64,000 nucleotides of DNA from Streptomyces sp. Je 1-369 (GTDB taxonomy: Bacteria; Actinomycetota; Actinomycetes; Streptomycetales; Streptomycetaceae), in the NCBI RefSeq assembly GCF_026810505.1, contig NZ_CP101750.1:6195501-6259500 (forward strand), read 5' to 3'. A program made the translations under genes and the position numbers. Shown here piece after piece: positions 19,048 through 28,077 of this stretch. The stretch's first letter is position 1; the number at the start of each line of letters is the position of its first letter. Below the pieces are notes generated by a model, which was not told where the DNA came from, did not search any database, and worked only from the letters and a program-made list of their open reading frames with translations.

Positions 19048-19632
19048 ATGGGACACCGTGAAGATCTGCTCGAAGGCGCCAAGCGCTGCCTGCTGGAGAA
19101 GGGCTTCGTGCGTACGACGGCCCGCGACATCGTCAAGGAGTCGGGGACGAACCTCGGGTCCATCGGCTACCACTACGGGTCCAAGGACGCGCTGCTGGTG
19201 GAGGCGTACATCGCGCTCATCGAGCCGATGGGGACCGACTTCGAGGGGGCGCTGGCCGAGGCGGACGCCGACGAGGACGGCATGGAGCGCTTCGCGCGGG
19301 TGTGGGGCAACATCATCCGCTCGGTGCCCGAGATGCGTCCCATCTGGATGATGACGCTGGAGGTCATCACGCAGGGCGAACGCCTCGCGGGCATCCGCGA
19401 CTTGCTGATCGGTGCGCAGGACGAGGGGCGCAGCGGGCTCGCCGCGATGTTCACCGGCATCGAGGAGAGCGAGCTCCCCGAGGACCTCGTGGAGAGCGAG
19501 GGCCGCTTCTACACCACGCTCCTCAACGGCCTGATGGTGCAGTGGCTCTTCGACCCGGAGTCGGCGACCACCGCCGAGCAGCTCACCGAGGGGCTGCGGC
19601 GCGTGATGGACCGGGCGGCCAAGACCGGCTGA
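19048..19632 (+). CDS. TetR-family transcriptional regulator
   Basis: A 194-residue regulator. The N-terminal helix-turn-helix is TTARDIVKESGTNLGSIGYH followed by the family YGSKDALL helix 4. The C-terminal helical ligand domain resembles the TetR_C types found next to drug pumps. It is divergent from the MFS exporter with an 84-base shared control region, so it probably represses both until the pump substrate binds. ATG 19048 lacks a ribosome-binding site and is placed for leaderless translation. Confidence 0.92.
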   Translation: MGHREDLLEGAKRCLLEKGFVRTTARDIVKESGTNLGSIGYHYGSKDALLVEAYIALIEPMGTDFEGALAEADADEDGMERFARVWGNIIRSVPEMRPIWMMTLEVITQGERLAGIRDLLIGAQDEGRSGLAAMFTGIEESELPEDLVESEGRFYTTLLNGLMVQWLFDPESATTAEQLTEGLRRVMDRAAKTG

Positions 19633-19661
19633 GGCCGGCCCGCAGCGCGGACCGGCCTCAG
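19629..19661. terminator. Hairpin terminator
   Basis: CTGAGGCCGG and CCGGCCTCAG form a perfect 10-bp stem overlapping the TetR stop codon. It lies between the TetR gene and the convergent SH3-like gene. Confidence 0.7.
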
Positions 19662-19682
19662 GGGTGGGTGGTTATGCGATTG

Positions 19683-20033
19683 CTACCACTTGATGCAGGC
19701 GGCGGGGAACCAGCCGCGCTTGTTGCTGCTGTACGGGCCGCCGTACAGCCACTTGTTGCTCTTCTTGCCGCACAGGTTGTACGACCCGCCCTTGAAGGAC
19801 TTGCCGTCGTTGCAGAGGCCGCCCTTCTTGCCCTTGTTCCACTGGCCGACGGCGGTGGCCCCGGTCTTGGCGTGGGTGCGGATCTTGACGGTCTCCTTGG
19901 CGGGGACGTTGGTGATGACGCGGGAGCAGTCGGTCTTCGACGCGGCGACGGCGGTGCCGCTCGTGGCGACGGTGGTGCCGACGAGCGCGAGGGCGGAGAA
20001 GGCGACCGCGGGGGCCAATACCCTGAGCTTCAT
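19683..20033 (-). CDS. Small secreted SH3-like protein
   Basis: A 116-residue secreted protein. A Sec signal peptide (MKLRVLAPAVAFSALALVG..., likely cleaved after AVA near residue 30) is followed by a domain with the bacterial SH3 layout: VKIRTHAKTGATAVGQW, GLCNDG, WLYGGPYSSNKRGWFPAACI. Four Cys residues (CSRVI, GLCND, NLCGK, AACIK) could form two disulfides. Such proteins may bind cell-wall or surface ligands. GGGAGA lies upstream of the ATG. Confidence 0.85.
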   Translation of the reverse strand: MKLRVLAPAVAFSALALVGTTVATSGTAVAASKTDCSRVITNVPAKETVKIRTHAKTGATAVGQWNKGKKGGLCNDGKSFKGGSYNLCGKKSNKWLYGGPYSSNKRGWFPAACIKW

Positions 20034-20130
20034 AAGGTGTTCGTTCTCCCATGCGTGGGGGGACGGATGTTCGGACGCCGAGAACCGTACCGCCCCACGA
20101 TCATGGCCGTAATCGTTCGTTGCCCGGTGC

Positions 20131-21291
20131 TTACAGTCGTGACGACTTCAGGACCATGTGCAGCAGCAACCGGTCCTCGCCGTCGTCCAGATCGAGGCCG
20201 GTGAGCTGCTCCACGCGCGACAGCCGGTAGTACAGCGTCTGGCGGTGGATGCCCAACTCGGCCGCCGCGCGGCCCGCCTGGCCCGCGCAGTCGAGGAACA
20301 CCTCGGCGGTGCGGGCGAGTTCACGGTGAGTGGGGGCGAGCAGCACCGTGCCCACGGGGTCGTGCGCCGCCTCCGGGGGCAGGGCCGTCAGCAGACGGTA
20401 GGGGCCCACGTCCGACCACTGCGCCACCGGGCCGAACCGCCGCTCCGCCAAGGCCGCGCGCGCCGCCCCCGACGCCTCCCACCAGGCCGTGCCCAGATCC
20501 TCCAGACCGTGCCGTGCCGACGCGATACCGGCCGCGGCACCCGGCGCCGCGTCGAGCAGGCGTGAGGCCGCCGTGTGCGCGGGCGACAGCACGTCGGCCG
20601 AGCGCAGCCGCACCAGCGCCGCGAGGGACTGCGCGGTCGTGCCCCACGGCACCGTGCACACCGCCGCCGCGCCCGGCACCGTACGGGCCGCCGGGGCGTC
20701 GTCCGGGTCCGCCGAGCGCCAGGGCGCCACGCACACCACCGCGTGCAGGCCCTCGCCGCGCGAGCCGAGCGCCGTGCGCAGGGCGGCCACCGCCATGTCG
20801 CGCTGCCAGCCGCGCTCGGCGGTCAGGACCGCACGGAACTCCCTGGTCAGGTCGGCGCCCGCCTGCGCCTCGTCGGCGAGCAGCGCACCGATCCGGGTGG
20901 CCACCTCCATGGCGGCGGTCAGCTGCTGATCGCTCGGGCCCGGGTCGCCGTCGAGCAGCCACACGTATCCGAGGGCGAACCCCCGATGGCGTACGGGCAG
21001 GCAGATGCGGCCGCGGTGGACGCCCGCCTCCGGGGTGGGCGGGATGCGGACCGGGGCCGTGGCGCGGGTGATGCCGAAGCTCTCGAACCAGGAGCGGACC
21101 TCGGCCGTGGAGCGGCGGGTCAGGATCGAGCGGGTCCTGACCGGGTCGAGGACGGTCGCGTCGAAGCCGCTCTCGCCCCCGCCGTCGTGCGCGCCGAAGG
21201 CGATCAGCTCGAAATCCCGGTTCTCCAGGGTCGCGGGGGCACCGAGCAGCGCCGAGATCTCGTCGACCAGTTCTTGGTAATCGCCCTTCAT
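20131..21291 (-). CDS. PucR-type helix-turn-helix regulator, probable proline catabolism control
   Basis: A 386-residue regulator with a C-terminal PucR/CdaR-type HTH ([20 protein letters not shown]) and a GGDEF-like/GAF-like sensory part before it. ATG 21291 ([19 protein letters not shown]) is chosen; the frame is open to 21330. It is divergent from proline dehydrogenase with about 200 bases between them. PucR-type activators of put genes respond to proline in related actinobacteria, so proline-dependent control of the adjacent operon is the likely role. This is an inference from position and family. Confidence 0.85.
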   Translation of the reverse strand: MKGDYQELVDEISALLGAPATLENRDFELIAFGAHDGGGESGFDATVLDPVRTRSILTRRSTAEVRSWFESFGITRATAPVRIPPTPEAGVHRGRICLPVRHRGFALGYVWLLDGDPGPSDQQLTAAMEVATRIGALLADEAQAGADLTREFRAVLTAERGWQRDMAVAALRTALGSRGEGLHAVVCVAPWRSADPDDAPAARTVPGAAAVCTVPWGTTAQSLAALVRLRSADVLSPAHTAASRLLDAAPGAAAGIASARHGLEDLGTAWWEASGAARAALAERRFGPVAQWSDVGPYRLLTALPPEAAHDPVGTVLLAPTHRELARTAEVFLDCAGQAGRAAAELGIHRQTLYYRLSRVEQLTGLDLDDGEDRLLLHMVLKSSRL

Positions 21292-21493
21292 GACCCCATT
21301 CTCGCGCGGCTCTGGACATTCTTCATACATCTGTCTGAGATCCAGGGCACGAACGCGTGACAGCTGTCGATGGCCCGCGTTCCGGTGGATCCTTAAATTT
21401 CACGGTGGTTCTCCGTGCCGTACCACCGCATTCCCTTTACGTAGGGCTATGTCGGTACGGCCCCCGATTTTCGTACACCCGTGGAGGTGCCCC

Positions 21494-22420
21494 GTGCTGG
21501 GTCCCGTGATCCTCGCCGCGTCGCGCAGCGACAAGATGCGCCGTTTTGTATCGGCGGCCCCCGGCACCAAGCAGGTCGTGGCCCGGTTCATCGCCGGTGA
21601 GGGCGTGGACCAGGTCGTCCCGATCGTCGCGGACGCCGCCGACAAGGGCCTTGAGGTCACCCTCGACGTGGTGGGCGAGGACATCACCACCGTCGAGCAG
21701 TCCCACGCCGCCCGCGACGCCTACCTGGAGCTCATCGAGCGCCTGAAGGACCTCGGGCTCGGCACCAGGGCCGAGATGTCGGTGAAGCTGTCGATGTTCG
21801 GCCAGGCGCTGGAGGGCGGCCACGACCTCGCCCTCGCCAACGTGCGCCCCGTCGTCGAGGCCGCCGCCGCGATCGGCACCACGGTCACCCTGGACGCCGA
21901 GGACCACACCACCCTCGACTCGATGTTCGCCATCCACGACGAGCTGCGGAAGGACTTCCCGCAGACCGGCTGCGTCATCCAGTCCTACCTGTTCCGCACC
22001 GAGGACGACGCCCGCCGCCTGGCCGCCGCGGGCAGCCGCGTCCGTATCGTGAAGGGCGCCTACAAGGAGCCCGCCGAGGTCGCGTTCCAGGACAAGGCCG
22101 AGATCGACAAGGCGTACGTGCGGATCACGCGCATCCTCATGGAGGGTGACGGGTACCCGATGATCGGGTCCCACGACCCGCGTCTGATCGCCATCGCGCA
22201 GGAGCTCGCGCGGCGCGCGGGGCGCAAACTGGACGAGTACGAATTCCAGATGCTGTACGGCATCCGGAGCGACGAGCACCTGCGGCTCGCCGCCGAGGGC
22301 CACCGCATGCGGGTGTACACCGCCTACGGCACCGACTGGTACGGCTATTTCATGCGCCGTCTCGCGGAGAAGCCGGCGAACCTGCTCTTCTTCGGCCGCT
22401 CCATCCTCACCAAGGGCTGA
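21494..22420 (+). CDS. Proline dehydrogenase (FAD), monofunctional
   Basis: A 308-residue enzyme that oxidises L-proline to 1-pyrroline-5-carboxylate, passing electrons to the quinone pool through FAD. The TIM-barrel markers of the PRODH family are visible: EMSVKLSMFGQAL, TLDAEDHTTLDSMF, RIVKGAYKEPAEVAF with the flavin-binding Lys/Tyr, and MRVYTAYGTDWYGYFMRRLA at the C-terminus with the proline carboxylate-binding Arg residues. GTG 21494 has GGAGG seven bases upstream. First gene of a two-gene operon, 57 bases before P5C dehydrogenase. Confidence 0.95.
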   Translation: MLGPVILAASRSDKMRRFVSAAPGTKQVVARFIAGEGVDQVVPIVADAADKGLEVTLDVVGEDITTVEQSHAARDAYLELIERLKDLGLGTRAEMSVKLSMFGQALEGGHDLALANVRPVVEAAAAIGTTVTLDAEDHTTLDSMFAIHDELRKDFPQTGCVIQSYLFRTEDDARRLAAAGSRVRIVKGAYKEPAEVAFQDKAEIDKAYVRITRILMEGDGYPMIGSHDPRLIAIAQELARRAGRKLDEYEFQMLYGIRSDEHLRLAAEGHRMRVYTAYGTDWYGYFMRRLAEKPANLLFFGRSILTKG

Positions 22421-22436
22421 CCTCACCAAGGGCTGA
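22405..22436 (+). repeat. Perfect 16-bp tandem duplication at proline dehydrogenase stop
   Basis: CCTCACCAAGGGCTGA occurs twice in direct succession. The first copy ends with the coding stop codon and the second is untranslated. Confidence 0.95.
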
Positions 22437-22477
22437 GCTCCCTTTCCCCCGACCCCCCTTAAGGAGATACGGAACTC

Positions 22478-24109
22478 ATGGACGCTGTGACCCAGGTCCC
22501 CGCGCCGGTCAACGAGCCGGTGCACGGCTACGCCCCCGGTTCCCCGGAGCGTGCCCGCCTCGAGACCAAGCTCAAGGAGCTCGCCGAGAACCCCATCGAG
22601 CTGCCGATGACCATCGGTGGCGAGAAGCGCCTCGGCGGCGGCGAGCCGTTCGAGGTCGTGCAGCCGCACAACCACCAGGCCGTCATCGGCACCGGCCGCG
22701 GCGCCACGCAGCAGGACGCCCAGGACGCGATCGACGCCGCCCTGGCCGCCGCCCCCGCGTGGCGCGCGATGTCCTTCGACGACCGTGCCGCGATCATCCT
22801 GCGCGCCGCCGAGCTGCTCTCCACGACGTGGCGCGAGACGCTGGCCGCCTCCACGATGCTCGGCCAGTCGAAGACCGCCCAGCAGGCCGAGATCGACACC
22901 CCGTGCGAGCTCGTCGACTTCTGGCGCTTCAACGTGAAGTACGCCCGTGACCTGCTCGCCGAGCAGCCCCCGGCGAACTCCACCGGCGTCTGGAACCGCC
23001 TGGACCACCGCCCGCTCGAGGGCTTCGTCTACGCGATCACGCCCTTCAACTTCACCGCCATCGCGGGCAACCTCCCCACCGCTCCCGCCCTGATGGGCAA
23101 CGTGGTCGTGTGGAAGCCGTCCCCGACGCAGACGCACGCCGCCGTGCTGCTCATGCAGCTCCTGGAGGAGGCGGGCCTGCCCAAGGGCGTCATCAACCTC
23201 GTCACCGGTGACGGCATCGCCGTCTCCGAGGTCGCCCTCAACCACCGCGACCTGGCCGGCATCCACTTCACCGGTTCGACCCCGACCTTCCAGCACCTGT
23301 GGAAGACGGTCGGCGAGAACATCGCGAAGTACCGCACCTACCCGCGCCTCGTCGGCGAGACCGGTGGCAAGGACTTCGTCGTCGCCCACCCGAGCGCCGA
23401 CCGCGCGATCCTGAAGACCGCGCTGACCCGCGGCTCCTTCGAGTTCCAGGGCCAGAAGTGCTCCGCGACCTCGCGCGCCTACATCCCGGCCTCCATCTGG
23501 AACGACGGGTTCAAGGAGGAGTTCGCGGCCGAGGTCGACGGCATCAAGATGGGTGACGTCACCGACCTGTCGAACTTCATCGGCGCCGTCATCGACGAGC
23601 GTGCGTTCGCCAAGAACAAGGCGGCCATCGACCGCGCCAAGTCCGACGACACCTGCACGATCGTCGCGGGCGGCACCTACGACGACTCGGTCGGCTACTT
23701 CGTGCGCCCGACCGTCGTCGAGTGCACCGACCCGGCCAACGAGGTCTTCTCGACGGAGTACTTCGGCCCGTTCCTCGCCGTGCACGTGTACGAGGACGAC
23801 AAGTACGACGAGATGCTGACCCAGATGGAGTCGGCGTCGGACTACGCGCTCACGGGCTCGGTCATCGCGGGCGACCGCGCCGCCGCCGCGCACACGATGG
23901 AGAAGCTCCGCTACGCCGCGGGCAACTTCTACATCAACGACAAGTCGACCGGCGCCGTCGTCGGCCAGCAGCCCTTCGGCGGCGGCCGCGCCTCCGGCAC
24001 CAACGACAAGGCCGGTGCCCCGCAGAACCTGCAGCGGTGGACGCTGACCCGCGCCATCAAGGAGACGCTGGTCCCGCCGACCGAGTACGGCTACCCGCAC
24101 ATGGGCTGA
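22478..24109 (+). CDS. pruA: L-glutamate gamma-semialdehyde (P5C) dehydrogenase
   Basis: A 543-residue NAD-dependent aldehyde dehydrogenase that converts glutamate semialdehyde to glutamate, the second step of proline use. The catalytic Cys is in FEFQGQKCSATSRAY and the general-base Glu in RLVGETGGKDFVV. The substrate-specific ITPFNFTAIAGNLPTAPALM segment and C-terminal GGGRASGTNDKAGAP loop are of the P5CDH type. A perfect AAGGAG site precedes ATG 22478. It is co-transcribed with proline dehydrogenase. Confidence 0.96.
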   Translation: MDAVTQVPAPVNEPVHGYAPGSPERARLETKLKELAENPIELPMTIGGEKRLGGGEPFEVVQPHNHQAVIGTGRGATQQDAQDAIDAALAAAPAWRAMSFDDRAAIILRAAELLSTTWRETLAASTMLGQSKTAQQAEIDTPCELVDFWRFNVKYARDLLAEQPPANSTGVWNRLDHRPLEGFVYAITPFNFTAIAGNLPTAPALMGNVVVWKPSPTQTHAAVLLMQLLEEAGLPKGVINLVTGDGIAVSEVALNHRDLAGIHFTGSTPTFQHLWKTVGENIAKYRTYPRLVGETGGKDFVVAHPSADRAILKTALTRGSFEFQGQKCSATSRAYIPASIWNDGFKEEFAAEVDGIKMGDVTDLSNFIGAVIDERAFAKNKAAIDRAKSDDTCTIVAGGTYDDSVGYFVRPTVVECTDPANEVFSTEYFGPFLAVHVYEDDKYDEMLTQMESASDYALTGSVIAGDRAAAAHTMEKLRYAAGNFYINDKSTGAVVGQQPFGGGRASGTNDKAGAPQNLQRWTLTRAIKETLVPPTEYGYPHMG

Positions 24110-24148
24110 CGCCCTCCCGGCGGGCCGCCGCGGCCCGCCCCCTGAACC

Positions 24149-24194
24149 CCGCCTCCGATCTGGGCCCCACCCCGATCGGAGGCGGTGTCTTTTT
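24149..24194 (+). terminator. Intrinsic terminator after the proline operon
   Basis: GCCTCCGATC pairs with GATCGGAGGC, and the stem is followed by GGTGTCTTTTT, giving a U-rich tail. Confidence 0.85.
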
Positions 24195-24215
24195 CCGGCT
24201 CGTCCGGGCCGCGGG

Positions 24216-25115
24216 TCAGCCGAGGGCGTCGACGACGATGCGGGTGATGTCCTCCGCGATCCGGTCCTCGCCGGGGGTTTCCGGGTCGAGGCGGGTCGTG
24301 TACACGGAGATGACCAGCGGCGACCGCTTCGGCGGCCATGCCACGGCGACGTCGTTGACGCCTCCGTAGGCGGGCGATCCCGTCTTGTCGCCGACCCGCC
24401 ACTCCTTCGGGAGCCCGGCCCTGATCCGCTTGTCGCCGGTGGTGTTCTCCACGAGCCAGCGGATCAGCTGGCCGCGGTCCAGCGGATGCAGGGCCTTGCC
24501 GAGGACGAGCTTGCGCAGGTTCGCGGTCATCGCCGCCGGGGTCGTGGTGTCGCGCCGGTCGCCGGGGATGTTGCTGTTGAGGTCGGTCTCCCACCGGTCG
24601 AGCCGGGTACGGGAGTCACCGAGGGACCGCGCGAACTCGGTGACACCGGCAGGCCCGCCGATACGCCGCATCAGCAGATTCGCCGCCGCGTTGTCGCTGT
24701 ACGTGAGGGTGGCATCGCACAACTCCCGTACGGTCATGCCGGTTTCGAGGTGCATCTCGGTGCGCGGCGAGTACGGGACGAGGTCGTCGCGCCCGTACCT
24801 GACGAGTACGTCGAGCAGACCGGGCTCCTGCTCCCGTGCCCGGCGCAGGATCGCCGCGGCGGCCAGGACCTTGAACGTCGACGCGATGGCGAAGCGCTCG
24901 TCAGCGCGGTAGGCGACGACGGCACCGGTGCCGGTGTCCAGGGCGTGGACACCGATGCGGCCGGGATAGCCGTCTTCGAGAGCGCGCAGGCGGCGCGTGG
25001 TGTCGGGGGAGACGGCGGGGGCGGGCTTCGCGCTCGCGGTGCCGGAGACCGAGAGGAGGACGGGGGCGGCGGCCGCGGTGCCGAGGAGCGTTCTGCGGGA
25101 AGAGGTTAATCTCAT
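24216..25115 (-). CDS. Class A beta-lactamase, secreted
   Basis: A 299-residue serine beta-lactamase. A twin-arginine-type signal (SSRRTLLGTAAAAPVLL, cleavage near ASAKPA) sends it across the membrane. All class A motifs are present: S79-T-F-K82 (SxxK), S140-D-N, the omega-loop E176-T-D-L-N and K244-T-G. It should hydrolyse penicillins, with the spectrum unknown. ATG 25115 is chosen because it begins the signal; the frame is open to 25298 but adds atypical residues. It is divergent from the unknown gene at 25371. No regulator of the LysR/BlaA type lies beside it. Confidence 0.93.
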   Translation of the reverse strand: MRLTSSRRTLLGTAAAAPVLLSVSGTASAKPAPAVSPDTTRRLRALEDGYPGRIGVHALDTGTGAVVAYRADERFAIASTFKVLAAAAILRRAREQEPGLLDVLVRYGRDDLVPYSPRTEMHLETGMTVRELCDATLTYSDNAAANLLMRRIGGPAGVTEFARSLGDSRTRLDRWETDLNSNIPGDRRDTTTPAAMTANLRKLVLGKALHPLDRGQLIRWLVENTTGDKRIRAGLPKEWRVGDKTGSPAYGGVNDVAVAWPPKRSPLVISVYTTRLDPETPGEDRIAEDITRIVVDALG

Positions 25116-25370
25116 GATCCCGACCGTAACGGGTGACGACGCGAGGAAGCGGGCATGGCAACGGTGCTCCGCCGAAGACCGGTGCCGCCCCCATGCCGCT
25201 GCTGTAGCCTGGCCGGGCGTCGGCAGGCGGACGTGCTCCATACCCCGGGGTCCCGGCAGCCCGGGGGGAGTGAAGGGCTCTGACGAACCCACCTGCACTC
25301 ACCGCCAGTTGTCAGGGATGTACGCATCACCTCAGTGGCCGCGCCGGGCGGCAGAGCCACAGGGGGACGT

Positions 25371-26288
25371 ATGTCCAAGAAGCAGAGCAACCGGCAGCGC
25401 GCGGCAGATCTGTGCCACAAGGCGACCGACGTCGGCCATCAGCAGTGCATGAACTGGGCGGACCAGGGCAAGGTTTCCCGACGTCAGCCGGTACCCGACG
25501 CGGCCACCCCGAATCAGCGGCGGTTCGAGGCCCTTCTTGCGCACCACCTGACCGAACCGCTGCGGGACAGTCAACTCGACGGTGCCGTACTGGGGCTGAG
25601 GGGTGTGGTCCCGGACGCGGTTCGGCCGACACTGCACCTGCACCCCGTCATGGCGAGCTGGATCGTGGCGGAACTGCTGCCGTGCTTCGACGTGTCCTTC
25701 GGCGGGATCCGCGGGGTTCCGGGACTGCGCCTCGCGCACTCCGACGGACAATGGATGTTGGTGGACGTGAGCAGCACGGCAGCCGTGCGCCTGAAGCACG
25801 ACGACCCCGACTGGCGCCCCACGCTCCGGGAGCGGCAACGTGGCATGACATCCATCTGGCGGGACGCACCCACCAGGCTTTCGCGCGTCGAGCGTCAGGA
25901 AATCGCCTACTGGGAGTCGGAGAAGGTTTCTGTCGCCTACCCCAAGGCCCGCGACCTGCTGTTCAGCCGTGTGCTGCGCCGCCCCCTCCTGATCAACGCC
26001 GCAGCGAGTTCGCACGGGTGGGCCAACACCTACAACCACCACACCGAGGACATCGTCGTCGAGTGGTGCTGTGGAACGCCTGCCACCGAGATTGCCGCCG
26101 ATCTCCGGCGCAGCGGAATCACCGCGACTGCCGAGGGTGTGGATGCGCGGCCGACGTACAGCCGTGACCCGCATCCGGAGCGCATCGACATCGGTGACGC
26201 CTCCCTCGTGCTGCGCTGTCTCAACGCCACCTGGTGTCGGAGAGGCGCCGAGCGGATCGCCGCCGCGAACCGCAGGAAGTACCGGTGA
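25371..26288 (+). CDS. Unrecognised protein, 305 aa
   Basis: I do not recognise a family. The protein begins basic (MSKKQSNRQRAADLCHKATD), has a middle rich in Trp (WIVAELLP, DPDWRPTL, TSIWRDA, YWESEKVSVAYPKA) and ends basic (CRRGAERIAAANRRKYR). No signal peptide or clear membrane span is seen. Third-position GC appears lower than in neighbours, with codons such as CTT, GAA and TCG. AGGGGG lies 5-10 bases before ATG 25371. Its GTGA stop overlaps the start of the next small membrane gene, so the two are coupled. Codon use and lack of a core role suggest accessory DNA. Confidence 0.75.
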   Translation: MSKKQSNRQRAADLCHKATDVGHQQCMNWADQGKVSRRQPVPDAATPNQRRFEALLAHHLTEPLRDSQLDGAVLGLRGVVPDAVRPTLHLHPVMASWIVAELLPCFDVSFGGIRGVPGLRLAHSDGQWMLVDVSSTAAVRLKHDDPDWRPTLRERQRGMTSIWRDAPTRLSRVERQEIAYWESEKVSVAYPKARDLLFSRVLRRPLLINAAASSHGWANTYNHHTEDIVVEWCCGTPATEIAADLRRSGITATAEGVDARPTYSRDPHPERIDIGDASLVLRCLNATWCRRGAERIAAANRRKYR

Positions 26289-26512
26289 AGGCCATGGAGA
26301 TCGTCGTTGTGTCGATGCTCGCGCTCGGGATCCTTTCGGCCTTGTTGCACGCGGCCCTCAAGGCGTACCGGGACGTGCAGATCCTGCGCCTGCTGCGAGG
26401 GACCATTGCGGAGTGCACGCCGGACGAGCGAATGCGGCTGTGCCTCGAACTGGCACAGGCGCTGCGCGGTGCCGCTTGCCCGCCCCCGGAAGCGTCGGCG
26501 GGGCAGGACTGA
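26285..26512 (+). CDS. Small single-span membrane protein, 75 aa
   Basis: The GTG at 26285 overlaps the preceding TGA (GTGA), with GGAAG upstream, giving translational coupling. The N-terminus KAMEIVVVSMLALGILSALL is a single hydrophobic segment, followed by a cytoplasmic-looking charged helix (RDVQILRLLRG, DERMRLCLELAQALRG). ATG 26294 is an alternative start. It probably works with the unknown 305-residue protein at the membrane. No family was recognised. Confidence 0.65.
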   Translation: MKAMEIVVVSMLALGILSALLHAALKAYRDVQILRLLRGTIAECTPDERMRLCLELAQALRGAACPPPEASAGQD

Positions 26513-26543
26513 GTCACGGATGCTCGCGCGCCCGTGTGCGGGG

Positions 26544-26903
26544 TCAGGAACCCTTGGCCGCCGAGATGACCTCGTCCAGGACCTGACGGGCCCGCAGCAG
26601 GTCGTCCACCTGGCGGTCGATGCGAGCCCGCTCCTCGGCGAGTTCGGAGATCAGCCACGGGGTGGCGGACGCGGACGGGCCACCGTCCCCGTCCCGCATG
26701 CAGGGAAGCAGTTGGACGATCTTCGCGCTGCACAGGCCCGCCGCGAACAGCTCCTGGATGTGGACGACGCGGTCCACCGCGGACTCCGGGTAGTCGCGGT
26801 GGCCGCCCGGGGTACGGTCCGCGTACAGGAGGCCCTGCTCCTCGTAGTAGCGCAGGGACCGCTCGCTCACAGCGGTACGCTTCGCCAGCTCGCCGATCCG
26901 CAC
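26544..26903 (-). CDS. MerR-family transcriptional regulator
   Basis: A 119-residue regulator. The N-terminal winged helix is MRIGELAKRTAVSERSLRYY EEQGLL in MerR form, with HRDYPESAVDRVVHIQELFAAGL as the second half and a coiled-coil C-terminus (AEERARIDRQVDDLLRARQVLDEVI). Only one Cys pair is seen (LCSAK, PCMRD), not a standard metal site, so the signal may be a small electrophile or redox change. GTG 26903 has AAGGAG seven bases upstream. It is divergent from the ene-reductase, its probable target. Confidence 0.9.
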   Translation of the reverse strand: MRIGELAKRTAVSERSLRYYEEQGLLYADRTPGGHRDYPESAVDRVVHIQELFAAGLCSAKIVQLLPCMRDGDGGPSASATPWLISELAEERARIDRQVDDLLRARQVLDEVISAAKGS

Positions 26904-26920
26904 GCCGTGCTCCTTCGCAC

Positions 26921-26952
26921 TTGAATCTCACACCGGTGTCAGCTTCTACCGT
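26921..26952 (+). promoter_or_regulatory. MerR-type promoter of the ene-reductase, with palindrome in a long spacer
   Basis: TTGAAT (26921-26926) and TACCGT (26947-26952) are separated by 20 bases, longer than the usual 17-18, and the spacer contains the perfect palindrome ACACCGGTGT. This is the layout used by MerR regulators, which twist an over-long spacer into active form. TACCGT ends 6 bases before ATG 26959, so translation is probably leaderless. Confidence 0.65.
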
Positions 26953-26958
26953 TCCGGC

Positions 26959-28077
26959 ATGACGAACACCGCGCTTCTCTCCCCCTATTCCGCAGGCCCC
27001 CTCGGCCTCCTCCGCAACCGCATGGTGATGGCCCCCATGACCCGCGCCCGCGCCGCGGAGGACGGCACCCCGCTGCCGGTCGTCGCCGACCACTACGCCC
27101 AGCGTGCGGGCGCCGGGCTCATCGTCACCGAGGGCATCTGGCCCAGCAGCCGCGGGCAGAGCGGCTGGCGCTACCCCGGGTTGCAGACCGCCGCCCATAT
27201 CGAGGGGTGGCGGCGGGTCACCGACGCCGTGCACGCCGCGGGCGGCCGCATCTACGCCCAGCTGATGCACGGCGGCCGCAACGGCCACCCGCTGGCCCGC
27301 ATCGACGGGGACCTGCCGCTCGCGCCGTCGGCCGTCACGCCGCCCGGCCACGCGCACGGACCGGACGGCACCAAGCCCGACTACGTCGCCCCGCGCGAGA
27401 TGACCCGCGACGACATCCGCACGGCGGTACGGGACTTCGTGGACGCCGCCCACAACGCCGTCGCCGCAGGCTTCGACGGGGTCGAACTGCACGGCGCCAA
27501 CAGCTACTTGATCCACCAGTTCCTCGCCGACAACACCAACCTCCGCGACGACGAATACGGACGTGGCTCCACCGCCGACCGCATCCGCTTCGCCGTCGAG
27601 GTGGTCCGCGCCGTCGCCGACGCCATCGGCGCCGAACGGCTCGGGCTGCGGCTCTCGCCGGGCAACCCGCAGTTCGGCATGGCGGAGGCCGACCCCGGCC
27701 CCGTCTACCGCGCGCTGCTCGACGAGATCGACGGACTCGGCCTCGCCTACCTCCACCTCACCGACAACGACCGCTACCCGGCCCTCGCCGACCTGCGGCC
27801 CCGCTGGCACGGCACCCTCATCGGCAACGTCGGCGAGAACGGCGACCCGACGACGCGGGAGGCGGGCGAGGCCGTCCTCGCGGGCGGTCTCGCCGACCTC
27901 GTGTCGTACGGGCGCGGGTTCATCTCCAACCCCGACCTGCCCGAACGGTTCGCCGCGGGGGCGCCTCTCCAGGAGATCGACGAGGCCCACCTGTATACGC
28001 ACGGCGCGGAGGGCTACACGGACTATCCGGCGCTGACGGAGCTGCTGGTCTCCGCTCAGACCTCCACGAGCACCTGA
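26959..28077 (+). CDS. Old Yellow Enzyme-type alkene reductase (FMN)
   Basis: A 372-residue FMN- and NAD(P)H-dependent ene-reductase. The start-proximal NRMVMAPMTRARA is the typical OYE flavin segment. The active-site pair His/Asn lies in VELHGANSYLIHQFL, followed by NTNLRDDEYGRG. YAQLMHGGRNGHP replaces the more usual QLWHVGRxSHP, with His kept. Phosphate-binding residues lie in GLADLVSYGRGFISNPDLPE. It reduces activated C=C bonds such as enones or nitro-alkenes. The 3' end overlaps the convergent nitroreductase by 22 bases. Confidence 0.92.
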   Translation: MTNTALLSPYSAGPLGLLRNRMVMAPMTRARAAEDGTPLPVVADHYAQRAGAGLIVTEGIWPSSRGQSGWRYPGLQTAAHIEGWRRVTDAVHAAGGRIYAQLMHGGRNGHPLARIDGDLPLAPSAVTPPGHAHGPDGTKPDYVAPREMTRDDIRTAVRDFVDAAHNAVAAGFDGVELHGANSYLIHQFLADNTNLRDDEYGRGSTADRIRFAVEVVRAVADAIGAERLGLRLSPGNPQFGMAEADPGPVYRALLDEIDGLGLAYLHLTDNDRYPALADLRPRWHGTLIGNVGENGDPTTREAGEAVLAGGLADLVSYGRGFISNPDLPERFAAGAPLQEIDEAHLYTHGAEGYTDYPALTELLVSAQTSTST

